Assembly (NCBI GenBank): GCA_963810055.1
Contig: CAWEME010000012.1
Location: forward strand, 62,001-126,000
From: REEB95 sp963810055
Lineage (GTDB): Bacteria; Pseudomonadota; Alphaproteobacteria; ATCC43930; CGMCC-115725
Length of the DNA: 64,000 bases
Direction: 5' to 3'
Shown here: positions 55,445 to 63,981 of the stretch, piece after piece
Numbering within the stretch: position 1 is the first letter of the stretch
Layout: each line of letters begins with the position of its first letter
Translations under genes and position numbers: made by a program
Notes under the pieces: model-generated
Databases searched by the model: none
Told to the model about the DNA's origin: nothing
What the model saw: the letters and a program-made list of their open reading frames with translations, nothing else

Positions 55445-56565
55445 GCCTGGAATTCTCGCTCATCGCCGAGGACGGCAAGGCGCGGCGCGGGCGGATCGGC
55501 ACCGCGCATGGGGACGTGGATACGCCCGCCTTCATGCCGGTCGGCACGGCCGCGACCGTCAAGGCGATGCGGCCCGAGGACGTGGCGGCGGCGGGTTTTT
55601 CCATGATCCTCGCCAACACCTATCACCTCATGCTGCGCCCGGGCGCGGAACGCGTGGCGGCATTGGGCGGCTTGCATCAATTCATGCACTGGCCGGGCCC
55701 GATCCTGACCGATTCGGGCGGCTTCCAGGTAATGTCGCTGGCGAAGCTGCGGAAGATTTCGGAGCAGGGCGTGGCCTTCCGCTCGCATCTCGACGGCGAC
55801 AAGCATCTGCTGACGCCCGAGCGCGCGATCGAAATCGAGCATCTCTTGGACGCGGATATTTCCATGGCGTTCGACGAATGCACGCCTTTTCCGGCGAGCG
55901 AGAAAGAGGCAAGGGCCTCGATGGAACTCTCGATGCGCTGGGCCGAACGCTCGAAGCGCTCCTTCCGGGACAGGCCGGGCTACGGAATCTTCGGCATCAA
56001 CCAGGGCGGGGTCTATCCCGGCCTCCGGCTCGAATCCGCCCAGGCCCTGACCCAGATCGGCTTCGACGGTTATGCGCTGGGCGGCCTCGCCGTGGGCGAA
56101 GGCCAAGAGTCCATGCTCAAGGTGCTGGACGAGACCGTGCCGGCCTTGCCCCAGGACAGGCCGCGCTATCTCATGGGCGTCGGCCGGCCGGACGACATCG
56201 TCGCCGCGGTCGCGCGCGGCATCGATCTGTTCGATTGCGTGCTGCCGACGCGCTCGGGCCGGACATCGCAGGCCTTCACGCGCTTCGGCACGGTCAATCT
56301 GCGCAACGCGCGGCACATGGACGATCCCCGGCCCTTGGACGAAAGCTGCGCCTGCCCGGTCTGCGCGCGCTACAGCCGCGCCTATCTCCATCATCTCGCG
56401 CGCGCGGGCGAGATCCTGGGCGGCATGCTGTTGACCGAGCACAATCTCCGCTACTATGGCGGGTTGATGGAGGGCTTGCGCGGCGCGGTCGCCGCCGGGC
56501 GCCTGGCGGATTTCGCGGATGCTTTCGCCCGCGACCAGGCGCGCGGCGACAGGCCACCAATTTAA
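55441..56565 (+). CDS. tgt: Queuine/preQ1 tRNA-guanine transglycosylase
   Basis: 374 aa. GFSMILANTYHLMLRPG, LTDSGGFQVMSLAKLRKIS (catalytic-side Asp in DSGGFQ), the second Asp in LFDCVLPTRSGR, and the zinc site CACPVCARYSRAYLHHL are all present. It swaps guanine-34 for preQ1 in GUN-anticodon tRNAs. GTG 55441 overlaps the queA stop, so the two are translationally coupled. Confidence 0.96.
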   Translation: MSLEFSLIAEDGKARRGRIGTAHGDVDTPAFMPVGTAATVKAMRPEDVAAAGFSMILANTYHLMLRPGAERVAALGGLHQFMHWPGPILTDSGGFQVMSLAKLRKISEQGVAFRSHLDGDKHLLTPERAIEIEHLLDADISMAFDECTPFPASEKEARASMELSMRWAERSKRSFRDRPGYGIFGINQGGVYPGLRLESAQALTQIGFDGYALGGLAVGEGQESMLKVLDETVPALPQDRPRYLMGVGRPDDIVAAVARGIDLFDCVLPTRSGRTSQAFTRFGTVNLRNARHMDDPRPLDESCACPVCARYSRAYLHHLARAGEILGGMLLTEHNLRYYGGLMEGLRGAVAAGRLADFADAFARDQARGDRPPI

Positions 56566-56588
56566 GGCGGGGCCCCACGGTAACGACC

Positions 56589-57050
56589 ATGGCCAAGAAC
56601 CAATACCGCGACTTGAAATTGCTCGGACGGCACGCGAAGCTGCCGGCCTCGCCCGATGAGGCGGTGCTGGAGCGCACCGCCAATCCGCATCCCGGAAGCA
56701 CGTATCTGGTGCGTTTCACCGCGCCGGAATTCACCTCGCTCTGCCCGGTCACCGGTCAGCCCGATTTCGCCCATTTCGTCATCGACTACGTGCCGGGGAA
56801 ATACATCGTCGAGAGCAAGTCGCTGAAGCTGTTCCTGGGCTCGTTCCGCAACCACGGCGCCTTCCACGAGGATTGCACGCTTTCGATCGCGCAGCGCGTG
56901 ATCGCGGCGATCAAGCCCAAATGGCTCAGGATCGGCGGCTATTGGTATCCGCGCGGCGGCATGCCGATCGACATCTTCTGGCAGACCGGCGCGCCGCCGA
57001 AGGATCTCTGGCTGCCCGACCAGGGGGTTTCCCCCTATCGTGGACGATAG
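56589..57050 (+). CDS. queF: NADPH-dependent 7-cyano-7-deazaguanine reductase
   Basis: 153 aa, the short (unimodular) QueF type. The nucleophile Cys52 in LCPVTGQPDFAHF, Asp59, and HEDC with His93 and Glu94 form the active site; ESKSLKLFLGSFRNH is the family motif. It reduces preQ0 to preQ1, the substrate for the tgt product. ATG 56589 begins MAKNQYRDLK. Its end overlaps the queG start by 11 bp. Confidence 0.95.
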   Translation: MAKNQYRDLKLLGRHAKLPASPDEAVLERTANPHPGSTYLVRFTAPEFTSLCPVTGQPDFAHFVIDYVPGKYIVESKSLKLFLGSFRNHGAFHEDCTLSIAQRVIAAIKPKWLRIGGYWYPRGGMPIDIFWQTGAPPKDLWLPDQGVSPYRGR

Positions 57051-58152
57051 CACCCGGATCAAAGCCTTCATCCGCGCCGAGGCGCTGGTCTTGGGCTTCG
57101 ACGCGGTGGGCTTTGCATCTCCCCATCTGGCGGAAGAGGCCCGCGCCGGCCTCGCCGATTTCCTGGCCAAGGGATATCACGGCGACATGGGCTGGCTCGC
57201 CGAGCGCGCCTCTTCCCGGAGCGATCCCAAGGAATTATGGCCCGAAGTCAAAAGCGTGGTCGTGCTGGGCATGAATTACGGGCCGGAGAGCGATCCGCTG
57301 CCGCTGCTCGAGGAGCGCGAACGGGGCTATGTCTCGGTCTACGCCCGCGGCCGCGATTATCACGATCTCATCAAGGGAAGGCTCAAGACCCTGGCCCAGA
57401 AAATCGCCGCCCGCGCGCCCGGGGAACTCAAGGTGTTCGTCGACACCGCGCCGGTGATGGAGAAGCGGCTCGGGCAAAGCGCCGGCATCGGCTGGCAGGG
57501 CAAGCACACCAATCTGGTGTCGCGCGACTGGGGTTCCTGGCTGTTCCTGGGCGAGATCTATCTGAGCCTCGCCTTGCCCGAGGATTCGGGCGAAACCGAT
57601 CATTGCGGCGAATGCCGAAACTGTCTCGATGTCTGCCCGACCAAGGCCTTCCCCGCGCCCTACAAGCTCGATTCGCGGCGCTGCATTTCCTATCTCACCA
57701 TCGAGCACAAGGGACACATCGACGCCGAACTCCGGCCGCTGATGGGCAACCGCATCTATGGCTGCGACGATTGCCTGGCGGTATGCCCGTGGAACAAATT
57801 CGCGCAAGCGACGCGCGAGGATTCGTTCAAGACCCGGCCCGGCCTGGCGGCGCCCGAACTCGCCGATCTGGCCGGCCTCGACGACCAGCGCTTCCGCGCT
57901 TTGTTCCCGGCCTCGCCGGTGAAACGCATCGGCCGCGACCGGTTCCTGAGGAACGTGCTGATCGCCATCGGCAATAGCGGCGATAAGAGTCTCGCCCCAG
58001 CGGCGCGCGACAGGCTCGCCGATCCCTCGCCTCTGGTGCGCGCCATGGCGGTTTGGGCGCTGAAGCGGCTCGACCCGCAAGGCTTCGCCGCTTCGCGCGA
58101 GCGGCATTTGGCCAACGAAGCCGACGCGGATGTCCGGCGGGAGTGGGCTTAG
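57040..58152 (+). CDS. queG: Epoxyqueuosine reductase
   Basis: 370 aa. The cobalamin-binding N-terminal domain (VVVLGMNYGPESDPLPLL, VDTAPVMEKRLGQSAGIGWQ) is followed by two [4Fe-4S] motifs (HCGECRNCLDVCPTKAF and GCDDCLAVCPWNKF) and a HEAT-like C-terminus (LADPSPLVRAMAVWALKRLD). It performs the last step from epoxyqueuosine to queuosine in tRNA. GTG 57040 lies inside the queF end. It closes the queA-tgt-queF-queG operon. Confidence 0.95.
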   Translation: MDDSTRIKAFIRAEALVLGFDAVGFASPHLAEEARAGLADFLAKGYHGDMGWLAERASSRSDPKELWPEVKSVVVLGMNYGPESDPLPLLEERERGYVSVYARGRDYHDLIKGRLKTLAQKIAARAPGELKVFVDTAPVMEKRLGQSAGIGWQGKHTNLVSRDWGSWLFLGEIYLSLALPEDSGETDHCGECRNCLDVCPTKAFPAPYKLDSRRCISYLTIEHKGHIDAELRPLMGNRIYGCDDCLAVCPWNKFAQATREDSFKTRPGLAAPELADLAGLDDQRFRALFPASPVKRIGRDRFLRNVLIAIGNSGDKSLAPAARDRLADPSPLVRAMAVWALKRLDPQGFAASRERHLANEADADVRREWA

Positions 58153-59354
58153 GCGACCCGGCTCAGGACGCGTTCGGCCGGAAGATGCAGGCTGGCGATC
58201 AGGCCGTTCTCGGGCGACGGCTTGAGATGGAAGGAGCCGCCCTGGGCCTCGATCAGCACCCGGACCATGGCCAAGGCGCCGTCCTTGCCGGTTTCGTCGG
58301 GACCGGGCGGCGGGCCGGTATCGCCGATTTCGACGGTCAGGCCGCCGGTTTCGGCGAACTCGGCGCGGATCGTCACCTGGCCGCCCTGGTGCGAGCGCGC
58401 GATCGCATGATTGATCAGCCGCAGCAGGATTTCCTTGAGCGCGCGCTCGGAGCATTTGATCTCGCCGCTGCCGGATGCGACCGCGGCGTCGAGCGAAACG
58501 CCGGCCTGGGCCGCCAGCTTCTCGGCCAAATAGACCGCCGATCCCACCAGCGCCGCGACCTCGACCGTCTCTTCCGGCGCACGCGCCTCGCCGGCCCGTT
58601 CGGCGAGCCGGGCTTCGAGCCGTTTCATGTCGGTGATGTCGCGCATGGTGCCGGCGATCTTGAGCAGATTGCCGCTTTCGTCGTGCACCTGGCGGCTTTC
58701 GCAACGCACGATGCGGCTTTCGCCGTCGGCGCGCAGGATCTGGAACTCGATCGGCTGGTGAATATCGTCGCGCGCCAGCGAAGCCAGCCAGGCGGCGGCG
58801 CGGGCGCGGTCGTGCGAATGGATCAGCGAGATCAGGCGCGCACGCGAGGCCGCGCCGTTCTCGGGCGCCAGCCGGAACAGCCGGTACATGTCCTTCGACC
58901 AGACGATGCCGCCGGTGGCGATGTCCCATTCCCAGCTGGCGATCGAAGCGACGCGCTGCACCTCGGCCAGGACGGATTCGCTCTGCTTCTGCGCGCCCTC
59001 GGCGGCGTTGCGCCGCGCGCGCTCATGCGCGAATTGGTGCGAGGCGTCGGCCAGGGCGTTGCCCAGCTCGGCCAGCTCCTGGACCGGCGCATCGAGACGG
59101 ATCGGATGGCGGGGATCGCCCAGCGTCTTGGCGGTCTCGACCAGGTCCCGGAGCGCGCGCTCGAAGCGGTGCGTGAGCCAGAACCAGGCGCCGGCGCCCA
59201 GGGCGAAGGCGGCGGCCAGGCCGAGTGCGGCGGAAACCAGGCCCAGCCCGGAGGCTTCGACCGCGTAAACCGTGGCCAGCGCGCCCAAAACCGGCACCAG
59301 GCTGGCGAAGAGCAGCAACAGGAAATAGGTCTTCAAGCCGGGCCGGGATTTCAT
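58149..59354 (-). CDS. Membrane PAS sensor with kinase-like ATPase domain but no H-box
   Basis: 401 aa from ATG 59354. Two membrane helices (TYFLLLLFASLVPVLGALAT; LGLVSAALGLAAAFALGAGA), a HAMP-like linker, and a PAS/PAC domain (ASWEWDIATGGIVWSKDMYR ... IVRCESRQVHDESGNLLKIA). The C-terminal GHKL-type region (LKEILLRLINHAIARS N-box-like; VEIGDTGPPPGPDE G1-like) is degenerate. No phospho-acceptor His box (HExxxP) lies between PAS and the ATPase. It may sense without phosphorylating itself in the normal way. It converges with queG by a 4-bp overlap. Confidence 0.75.
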   Translation of the reverse strand: MKSRPGLKTYFLLLLFASLVPVLGALATVYAVEASGLGLVSAALGLAAAFALGAGAWFWLTHRFERALRDLVETAKTLGDPRHPIRLDAPVQELAELGNALADASHQFAHERARRNAAEGAQKQSESVLAEVQRVASIASWEWDIATGGIVWSKDMYRLFRLAPENGAASRARLISLIHSHDRARAAAWLASLARDDIHQPIEFQILRADGESRIVRCESRQVHDESGNLLKIAGTMRDITDMKRLEARLAERAGEARAPEETVEVAALVGSAVYLAEKLAAQAGVSLDAAVASGSGEIKCSERALKEILLRLINHAIARSHQGGQVTIRAEFAETGGLTVEIGDTGPPPGPDETGKDGALAMVRVLIEAQGGSFHLKPSPENGLIASLHLPAERVLSRVA

Positions 59355-59414
59355 GACCCGATAGTGGCCCGGCAATGGTGAAAGGAGCTTAAAGAATTCG
59401 GAAACCGGCGATGG

Positions 59415-60620
59415 TTAATAATTGATTGACGGCGGCCGGCGCGGCGGCAAGCGCCAGGACGGCGCCAGACGGGCCAAAGGCGAAGGCTGGAAACCTTCCC
59501 CGGGGATGCGGCGGAAGCCGCCGAGCGGATAGTCCTCGAGATTGACCAGTTCGAGCTTGACGAAATTGGCGTCGAGCAATTCGCCGAAGCGATGATGGGC
59601 GACGGCCTCGACCAGCGACCGGCGCGGCGCCGAGAACACCAGGCCACGCTGGCTTCCGAGCGGGTGCTTGACGCCGCGGCGGATCCGAATGCGGCGGGTT
59701 TCGCCGCCGACGTTGAAGGCGACGAAATCGAGGCCGCGGCGGAAAGCCTTGGCGCCCTTGACGAAGCAATCGAGACGGTACCATTCCGCGGCCGAAAGCC
59801 GGTCGGACCAATCGTCCTCGCCGGTTCCTTGCGGCAAGGATTCCGCCGAGGGCGCGACAAAACAAGGCGAGGAGGCCGAGGCCGCCATGGCGAGCGCGAT
59901 CTTGGCATAGGGTTCGAACGGCGCGGCCAAGGCGCTCCAGCGCGGCGCGATGTCGTCCCAGGTGACGCGTCCGGCATCGGCCCAGCGCGAATCCTCGCGC
60001 GCATGGAGATGCGGCGCCGACGCCGCGTAATGCGTCACCCCGAGACGGTCGCAAAGATATCCGATCTCTTGCACCGCGCGGCGCTTGTCCGGGCCGAATT
60101 CGGGCTCGGGCAAGGCCAGCAGGCAGGAGCGCTGGTAATTGCGCGCCAGCTTGCGCCAGAACCGCTCGGCGCCGCCAAGGGGCGCGTCGTTCTTGTTGAG
60201 GATCAGCAAGCCGCCCGCATCCACCGCCAGGATCGCGCCGTAATCGGACTCGACGCAAAGCAGCTTGAGACCCACGGCGATCTCGACCCAGCTTTTGCGC
60301 GGCAGGAGCCGGGTGGCGAAGCCTTCGGCGGTGAGCCGCGCGCGCATGCCGGGATCGAAGTTTTCGGGCAGCAGGATGTCGCAGCCGCTGCCGATCGCCC
60401 GCAGCGTAGGCAGATGGGTGCGGCCGTCGACGCCGCGCGACAGGAAGACGTAAGGCGCGCGCAACACGCTCTTGACCGTGGTGGGCGCCAAATCGCGGTC
60501 GCGCGCCCAGCTGCCGAAACACGCCGTACCGGAAAGCCACGGATCGGCGGCCAGGATCGGCACGCCGTCGCGCGACAGCAGCATCGAGGTGTCGCCCAAG
60601 GTTTCGAAAATCCAGCCCAT
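59415..60620 (-). CDS. MBL-fold protein lacking the metal-binding motif
   Basis: 401 aa. The N-terminus (MLLSRDGVPILAADPWLSGT, FGSWARD) matches the MBL-fold branch related to CMP-N-acetylneuraminate hydroxylase (HASLLIE..ILADPWLSG type). Where that family has SHxHxDH, this protein has LSRGVDGRTHLPTLRA, so the zinc site is lost. The C-terminal part (WYRLDCFVKGAKAFRRGLDF, VGGETRRIRIRRGV) is unrecognised. It is probably non-catalytic or altered. ATG 60620 is the likely start. The acyltransferase is divergent. Confidence 0.65.
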   Translation of the reverse strand: MGWIFETLGDTSMLLSRDGVPILAADPWLSGTACFGSWARDRDLAPTTVKSVLRAPYVFLSRGVDGRTHLPTLRAIGSGCDILLPENFDPGMRARLTAEGFATRLLPRKSWVEIAVGLKLLCVESDYGAILAVDAGGLLILNKNDAPLGGAERFWRKLARNYQRSCLLALPEPEFGPDKRRAVQEIGYLCDRLGVTHYAASAPHLHAREDSRWADAGRVTWDDIAPRWSALAAPFEPYAKIALAMAASASSPCFVAPSAESLPQGTGEDDWSDRLSAAEWYRLDCFVKGAKAFRRGLDFVAFNVGGETRRIRIRRGVKHPLGSQRGLVFSAPRRSLVEAVAHHRFGELLDANFVKLELVNLEDYPLGGFRRIPGEGFQPSPLARLAPSWRLPPRRPPSINY

Positions 60621-60850
60621 CGCACGGCTCCAGCCCGAAACAAAAAACGGTTTTCCCGGCGCGGCTCGCGCGCAAGGCTGGCGGAGACGTCGATGCGGTA
60701 TTCGGAAGCGCGGGGCGGCGCATCTTGTTCTTCTGCCCCGGCGCGGATGGCATGATCGGCAACCGGCGCTGGTTAATGCAAGCGCTACTTATCGTTAAAT
60801 GCGCGGAATAGTTGACAGAACCGGGTCCGGCCCCCTTTCTGGGCAACGAA

Positions 60851-61897
60851 ATGGACCGGCGGAACAATTTCGATCTCTTGCGCCTGCTGGCGGCGGCGTC
60901 GGTGATTTTCTCCCACGCCTTCCTGTTGGGCGAAGGCCGGGAGGACATCGAGCCGCTGATGCGCTTGACCGGCGGCCAGACCATCCTGGGCGTGGTCGGC
61001 GTGTTCGTGTTCTTTGTCATCAGCGGCTTTCTCGTCACCATGAGCTTCGAGGAGACGGCATCGGCGCCGCGTTTCCTTTTGAAGCGCGCGCTCCGGATCT
61101 ATCCCGCCTTCATCGTCTGCCTGCTGGTCTCGGCGTTGGCGCTGGGGCCGCTGGTCTCGGCCCTGCCCGCGGCCGACTATTTCCGCCAGCCCGACACCTG
61201 GCGCTACGTCGCCTGGAATTTGCTGATGGACGCCGACCAGAATTCCCTGCCCGGGGTGTGGTTCAGCGGTTTTTCCGCCGGTTCGGTGGTGGACGGGCCG
61301 CTCTGGACCCTGCCTTGCGAAATCCTGATGTATCTTTTGGTCCTGGCGATGGGGATGGCGCGGCTTCTGCGCCTGAAGGCGATCGCGCTGCTGATCGTCG
61401 CAGGATTGGTGTGCGTGTGGTTCGACACCACCTCGATCGACGGCGTGTTGCCGAGCGCGGGCTGGCTGTTGCCGTTCTTCGCCGCCGGCATGGCGCTTTA
61501 CCGCCTCAAGGACAGCGGCATTTTCCGCGCCGATATCGCGCTCGCCGCATGCGCGGGGCTGGTGGTGAGCGCCGCCTTGCATATGTTCCTGCTGCTGTTC
61601 CCGCTCTTCGGCGGCTATCTGGTGATCTATCTGGCGCTGGAAAAGCGTTTGCCGCTGGTGCCGGCGGCGCGTTGGGGCGATCTGTCCTACGGGCTTTATA
61701 TCTACGGCTGGCCGGTGGAGCAGATGGTGGTGCGGTTGTCGGGCGGGCAAGCGCCTTGGGGCCGGGTGTTTTTGATTTCGCTCCCCCTGGCGGCTGGTTG
61801 CGCCTTCCTCTCCTGGCATCTGGTGGAAAAGCGCGCGCTGGCCTTGAAGCCGCGCCGCGCCGCTCCAGGACCCGCGCGCGCGGCCTTGCCGGGCTGA
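60851..61897 (+). CDS. Acyltransferase 3 family membrane protein
   Basis: 348 aa with about ten membrane segments. NNFDLLRLLAAASVIFSHAF has the active-site His of the family, and GVFVFFVISGFLVTMSFEET and RFLLKRALRIYPAFIVCLLV follow. It O-acetylates or O-acylates sugars of exported polysaccharides, lipid A or similar. ATG 60851 begins MDRRNNFDLLR; an in-frame TTG at 60812 is possible. The gene-free stretch 60621-60850 shows nothing clear. Confidence 0.88.
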   Translation: MDRRNNFDLLRLLAAASVIFSHAFLLGEGREDIEPLMRLTGGQTILGVVGVFVFFVISGFLVTMSFEETASAPRFLLKRALRIYPAFIVCLLVSALALGPLVSALPAADYFRQPDTWRYVAWNLLMDADQNSLPGVWFSGFSAGSVVDGPLWTLPCEILMYLLVLAMGMARLLRLKAIALLIVAGLVCVWFDTTSIDGVLPSAGWLLPFFAAGMALYRLKDSGIFRADIALAACAGLVVSAALHMFLLLFPLFGGYLVIYLALEKRLPLVPAARWGDLSYGLYIYGWPVEQMVVRLSGGQAPWGRVFLISLPLAAGCAFLSWHLVEKRALALKPRRAAPGPARAALPG

Positions 61898-61967
61898 CAC
61901 CGCCGCGCGCGAAGCCGTGGCGCGTCGGCTTGCTCCCGTGTAAGAATCCCCCTAGGGAGAAAACGCC

Positions 61968-62996
61968 ATGCTCGAGACCACCATCGCCGGCAGCCTGCCC
62001 AAGCCCGCCTGGCTCGCCAAGCCCAGGATGCTGTGGGCGCCCTGGGCGGCCGAAGGCGCGGCCCTGGCCGAGGCCAAGCGCGACGCCACCATCCTGGCGC
62101 TCAAGGAGCAGGAGGATATCGGCATCGACATCGTCAGCGACGGCGAGATGTCTCGCCAGCATTTCGTCCACGGCTTTCTGGAAAACATCGCCGGCATCGA
62201 TTTCGCCCAACGGGTCAAGATGGGCATCCGCAACAACCGCTACGAGGCCGAGGTGCCCACCGTCACCGCCGCGCTTTCCCGCAAGGGCAGCGTGCACCGG
62301 ACCGAAGCGGCGATCGCGCGCGCCCACACCAAGCGCCGGCTCAAATTCACCTTGCCCGGGCCGATGACGATCATCGATACGATCGCGGATAAATTTTACG
62401 GCGACCGCGTCAAGATGGCGATGCGCTTCGCCGAACTCTTGAACGAAGAGGCGCGCGAACTCGAGGCCCTCGGCTGCGACGTGATCCAGTTCGACGAGCC
62501 CGCCTTCAACGTCTACATGGACGAGGTGCGCGACTGGGGCGTGGCGGCGCTGGAGCGCGCGGCCCAAGGACTGAAATGCGCCACCGCCGTCCATATCTGC
62601 TACGGCTACGGCATCAAGGCGAATATCGACTGGAAGGCGGGGCTCGGGAGCGAATGGACCCAGTACGAGAAAATCTTTCCCGCCTTGGCCCAAAGCAAGA
62701 TCGGCCAGGTTTCGCTCGAATGCATCAATTCGCGCGTGCCGGTGCGGCTCTTGGGACTGCTCAAGGGCAAGGACGTGCTGCTGGGCGCGATCGACGTCGC
62801 CAACGACCAGGCCGAGACGCCCGAACGGGTGGCGGCGGTGCTCAAGACCGCGTTGCCCTATGTCGCGCCCGAGAAGCTTTTCCCCTGCACCAATTGCGGC
62901 ATGGCGCCGATGGACCGCAAGCTCGCGCGCGACAAGCTCAAATCGCTGGTCGCGGGCGCGGCCTTGCTGCGATCCCAGCTCAAGGGGAAACGCTAG
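61968..62996 (+). CDS. Core cobalamin-independent methionine synthase-like protein (MetE C-terminal domain)
   Basis: 342 aa, only the catalytic half of MetE. It begins MLETTIAGSLPKPAWLAKP. IDIVSDGEMSRQHFVHGF, LPGPMTIIDTIADKFYGD, VIQFDEPAFNVYMDEVRDWG, the zinc ligands in VHICYGYG and FPCTNCGMAP, and LGAIDVANDQAETPERV are present. Such core enzymes make methionine from homocysteine, often with a non-folate methyl donor and a partner protein (MesX in the MesD type). No such partner is next to it. An AGGGAG site precedes ATG 61968. Confidence 0.9.
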   Translation: MLETTIAGSLPKPAWLAKPRMLWAPWAAEGAALAEAKRDATILALKEQEDIGIDIVSDGEMSRQHFVHGFLENIAGIDFAQRVKMGIRNNRYEAEVPTVTAALSRKGSVHRTEAAIARAHTKRRLKFTLPGPMTIIDTIADKFYGDRVKMAMRFAELLNEEARELEALGCDVIQFDEPAFNVYMDEVRDWGVAALERAAQGLKCATAVHICYGYGIKANIDWKAGLGSEWTQYEKIFPALAQSKIGQVSLECINSRVPVRLLGLLKGKDVLLGAIDVANDQAETPERVAAVLKTALPYVAPEKLFPCTNCGMAPMDRKLARDKLKSLVAGAALLRSQLKGKR

Positions 62997-63132
62997 CGCA
63001 ACGCTTGCCGGAACCGCGCTGGCGCGGATGAACATCATTTAATTTTGCAGTCAAAATACCACCAAAGTTTGGTGCCCTCCTATGCCGCAGCGGAGGGTCA
63101 TTCGGCCCTCGCCCTAATTTCGGAGGTCCAAC

Positions 63133-63475
63133 ATGACATGGAAGACAGCTTTGGCGGTGTCCGTCGCGGCGCTCGGCTTGTTGGCGTGGTCGCCCTATTC
63201 CGGCGTCACCCCGGCCTCGGCCGCCTGCATGGCGGGCGATCACCTCGATTCCTCGACCGCCCGGCAAGCGGCCAAGAAGATGGAACAGGCCGGCTATGCC
63301 AAGGTGCATGACCTGAAGAAGGGGTGCGACAATTTCTGGCATGCCGTCGCTCATGCGAAACGGCAAGCCGGACGAAATCGTGCTCTCGCCCCAGGGCAAG
63401 GTCATGCTCGAAGGCATGAGCCGGGTGGCCGCCGAAGGCGCGACCTTCCCGCAGCAGAGCGCGCAGGCACGCTGA
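63133..63475 (+). pseudogene. Small secreted protein, frame broken
   Basis: The Sec signal is ALAVSVAALGLLAWSPYSGV... ASA. The mature part ARQAAKKMEQAGYAKVHDLK with KGCDNFWHAVA reads like a PepSY-type (YAKVHDLKK..GC..WHA) domain. After about 63357 the matching sequence (NGKPDEIVLSPQGKVMLEGM, then SRVAAEGATFPQ) lies in another frame and stops at 63475. One indel explains it. It is next to another small secreted protein of similar shape. Confidence 0.65.
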
Positions 63476-63553
63476 CCCGGATCGGAACGGCGGCGCGCCT
63501 CAAGCGCGTCGCCGCGCCGGCGCCAGAGAACATCTTGTCCGATGGAGGAAACC

Positions 63554-63925
63554 ATGAAACCAGCTTTGTCCTTCGCCCTCGCCGCCGGCCTGGCCGTCGC
63601 CGCCGGATCGGCCTTCGCCCAGAATGTAGGCAATCCGGTATTGGGCACCCCGCCGCATGCGCTGGGCTCGCCCGCGCCGGCGCCGGCGCCAAATCCGGCG
63701 GGCCAGGCGGCGGCTAAACCCGCGGCTTCCGTGAACGGCTACAATCCCGAAAATCCCGAGGCCAGCAGCGCCACCGACGCCTTGAATCTGCTCGAAGCCC
63801 GCGGCTACGCCAATTTCAGCAATTTCACCGCCGACGGAAACGGCTTCCGCGCGACCGTCGTCAATGGCGGCCGGGCTTCCCAGGTTTCGATCGATCCGCG
63901 CACCGGCACGGTCGGCGGCGTTTGA
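63554..63925 (+). CDS. Small secreted PepSY-like protein
   Basis: 123 aa. The Sec signal is PALSFALAAGLAVAAGSAFA. A Pro/Ala-rich spacer is followed by a compact C-terminal domain, ALNLLEARGYANFSNFTADG, NGFRATVVNGGRASQVSIDP and RTGTVGGV, of PepSY-like layout (helix, then strands with a DPRTGTV end). ATG 63554 is chosen because GAGGAA lies 5 nt ahead; ATG 63542 is in frame. It is likely periplasmic, perhaps inhibiting a protease or responding to stress. Confidence 0.75.
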   Translation: MKPALSFALAAGLAVAAGSAFAQNVGNPVLGTPPHALGSPAPAPAPNPAGQAAAKPAASVNGYNPENPEASSATDALNLLEARGYANFSNFTADGNGFRATVVNGGRASQVSIDPRTGTVGGV

Positions 63926-63981
63926 GAAAATAACCGCATAGCACAGGCGGGCGTAGCTCCCTAAGAGCGAAGCCAAATCTG

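Noticed and set aside
63945..63975. tRNA-like GGGCGTAGCTC...GAGC stretch near the window end
   Set aside because: Only a D-arm-like piece is present; there is no anticodon arm or TTCGA T-loop after it.
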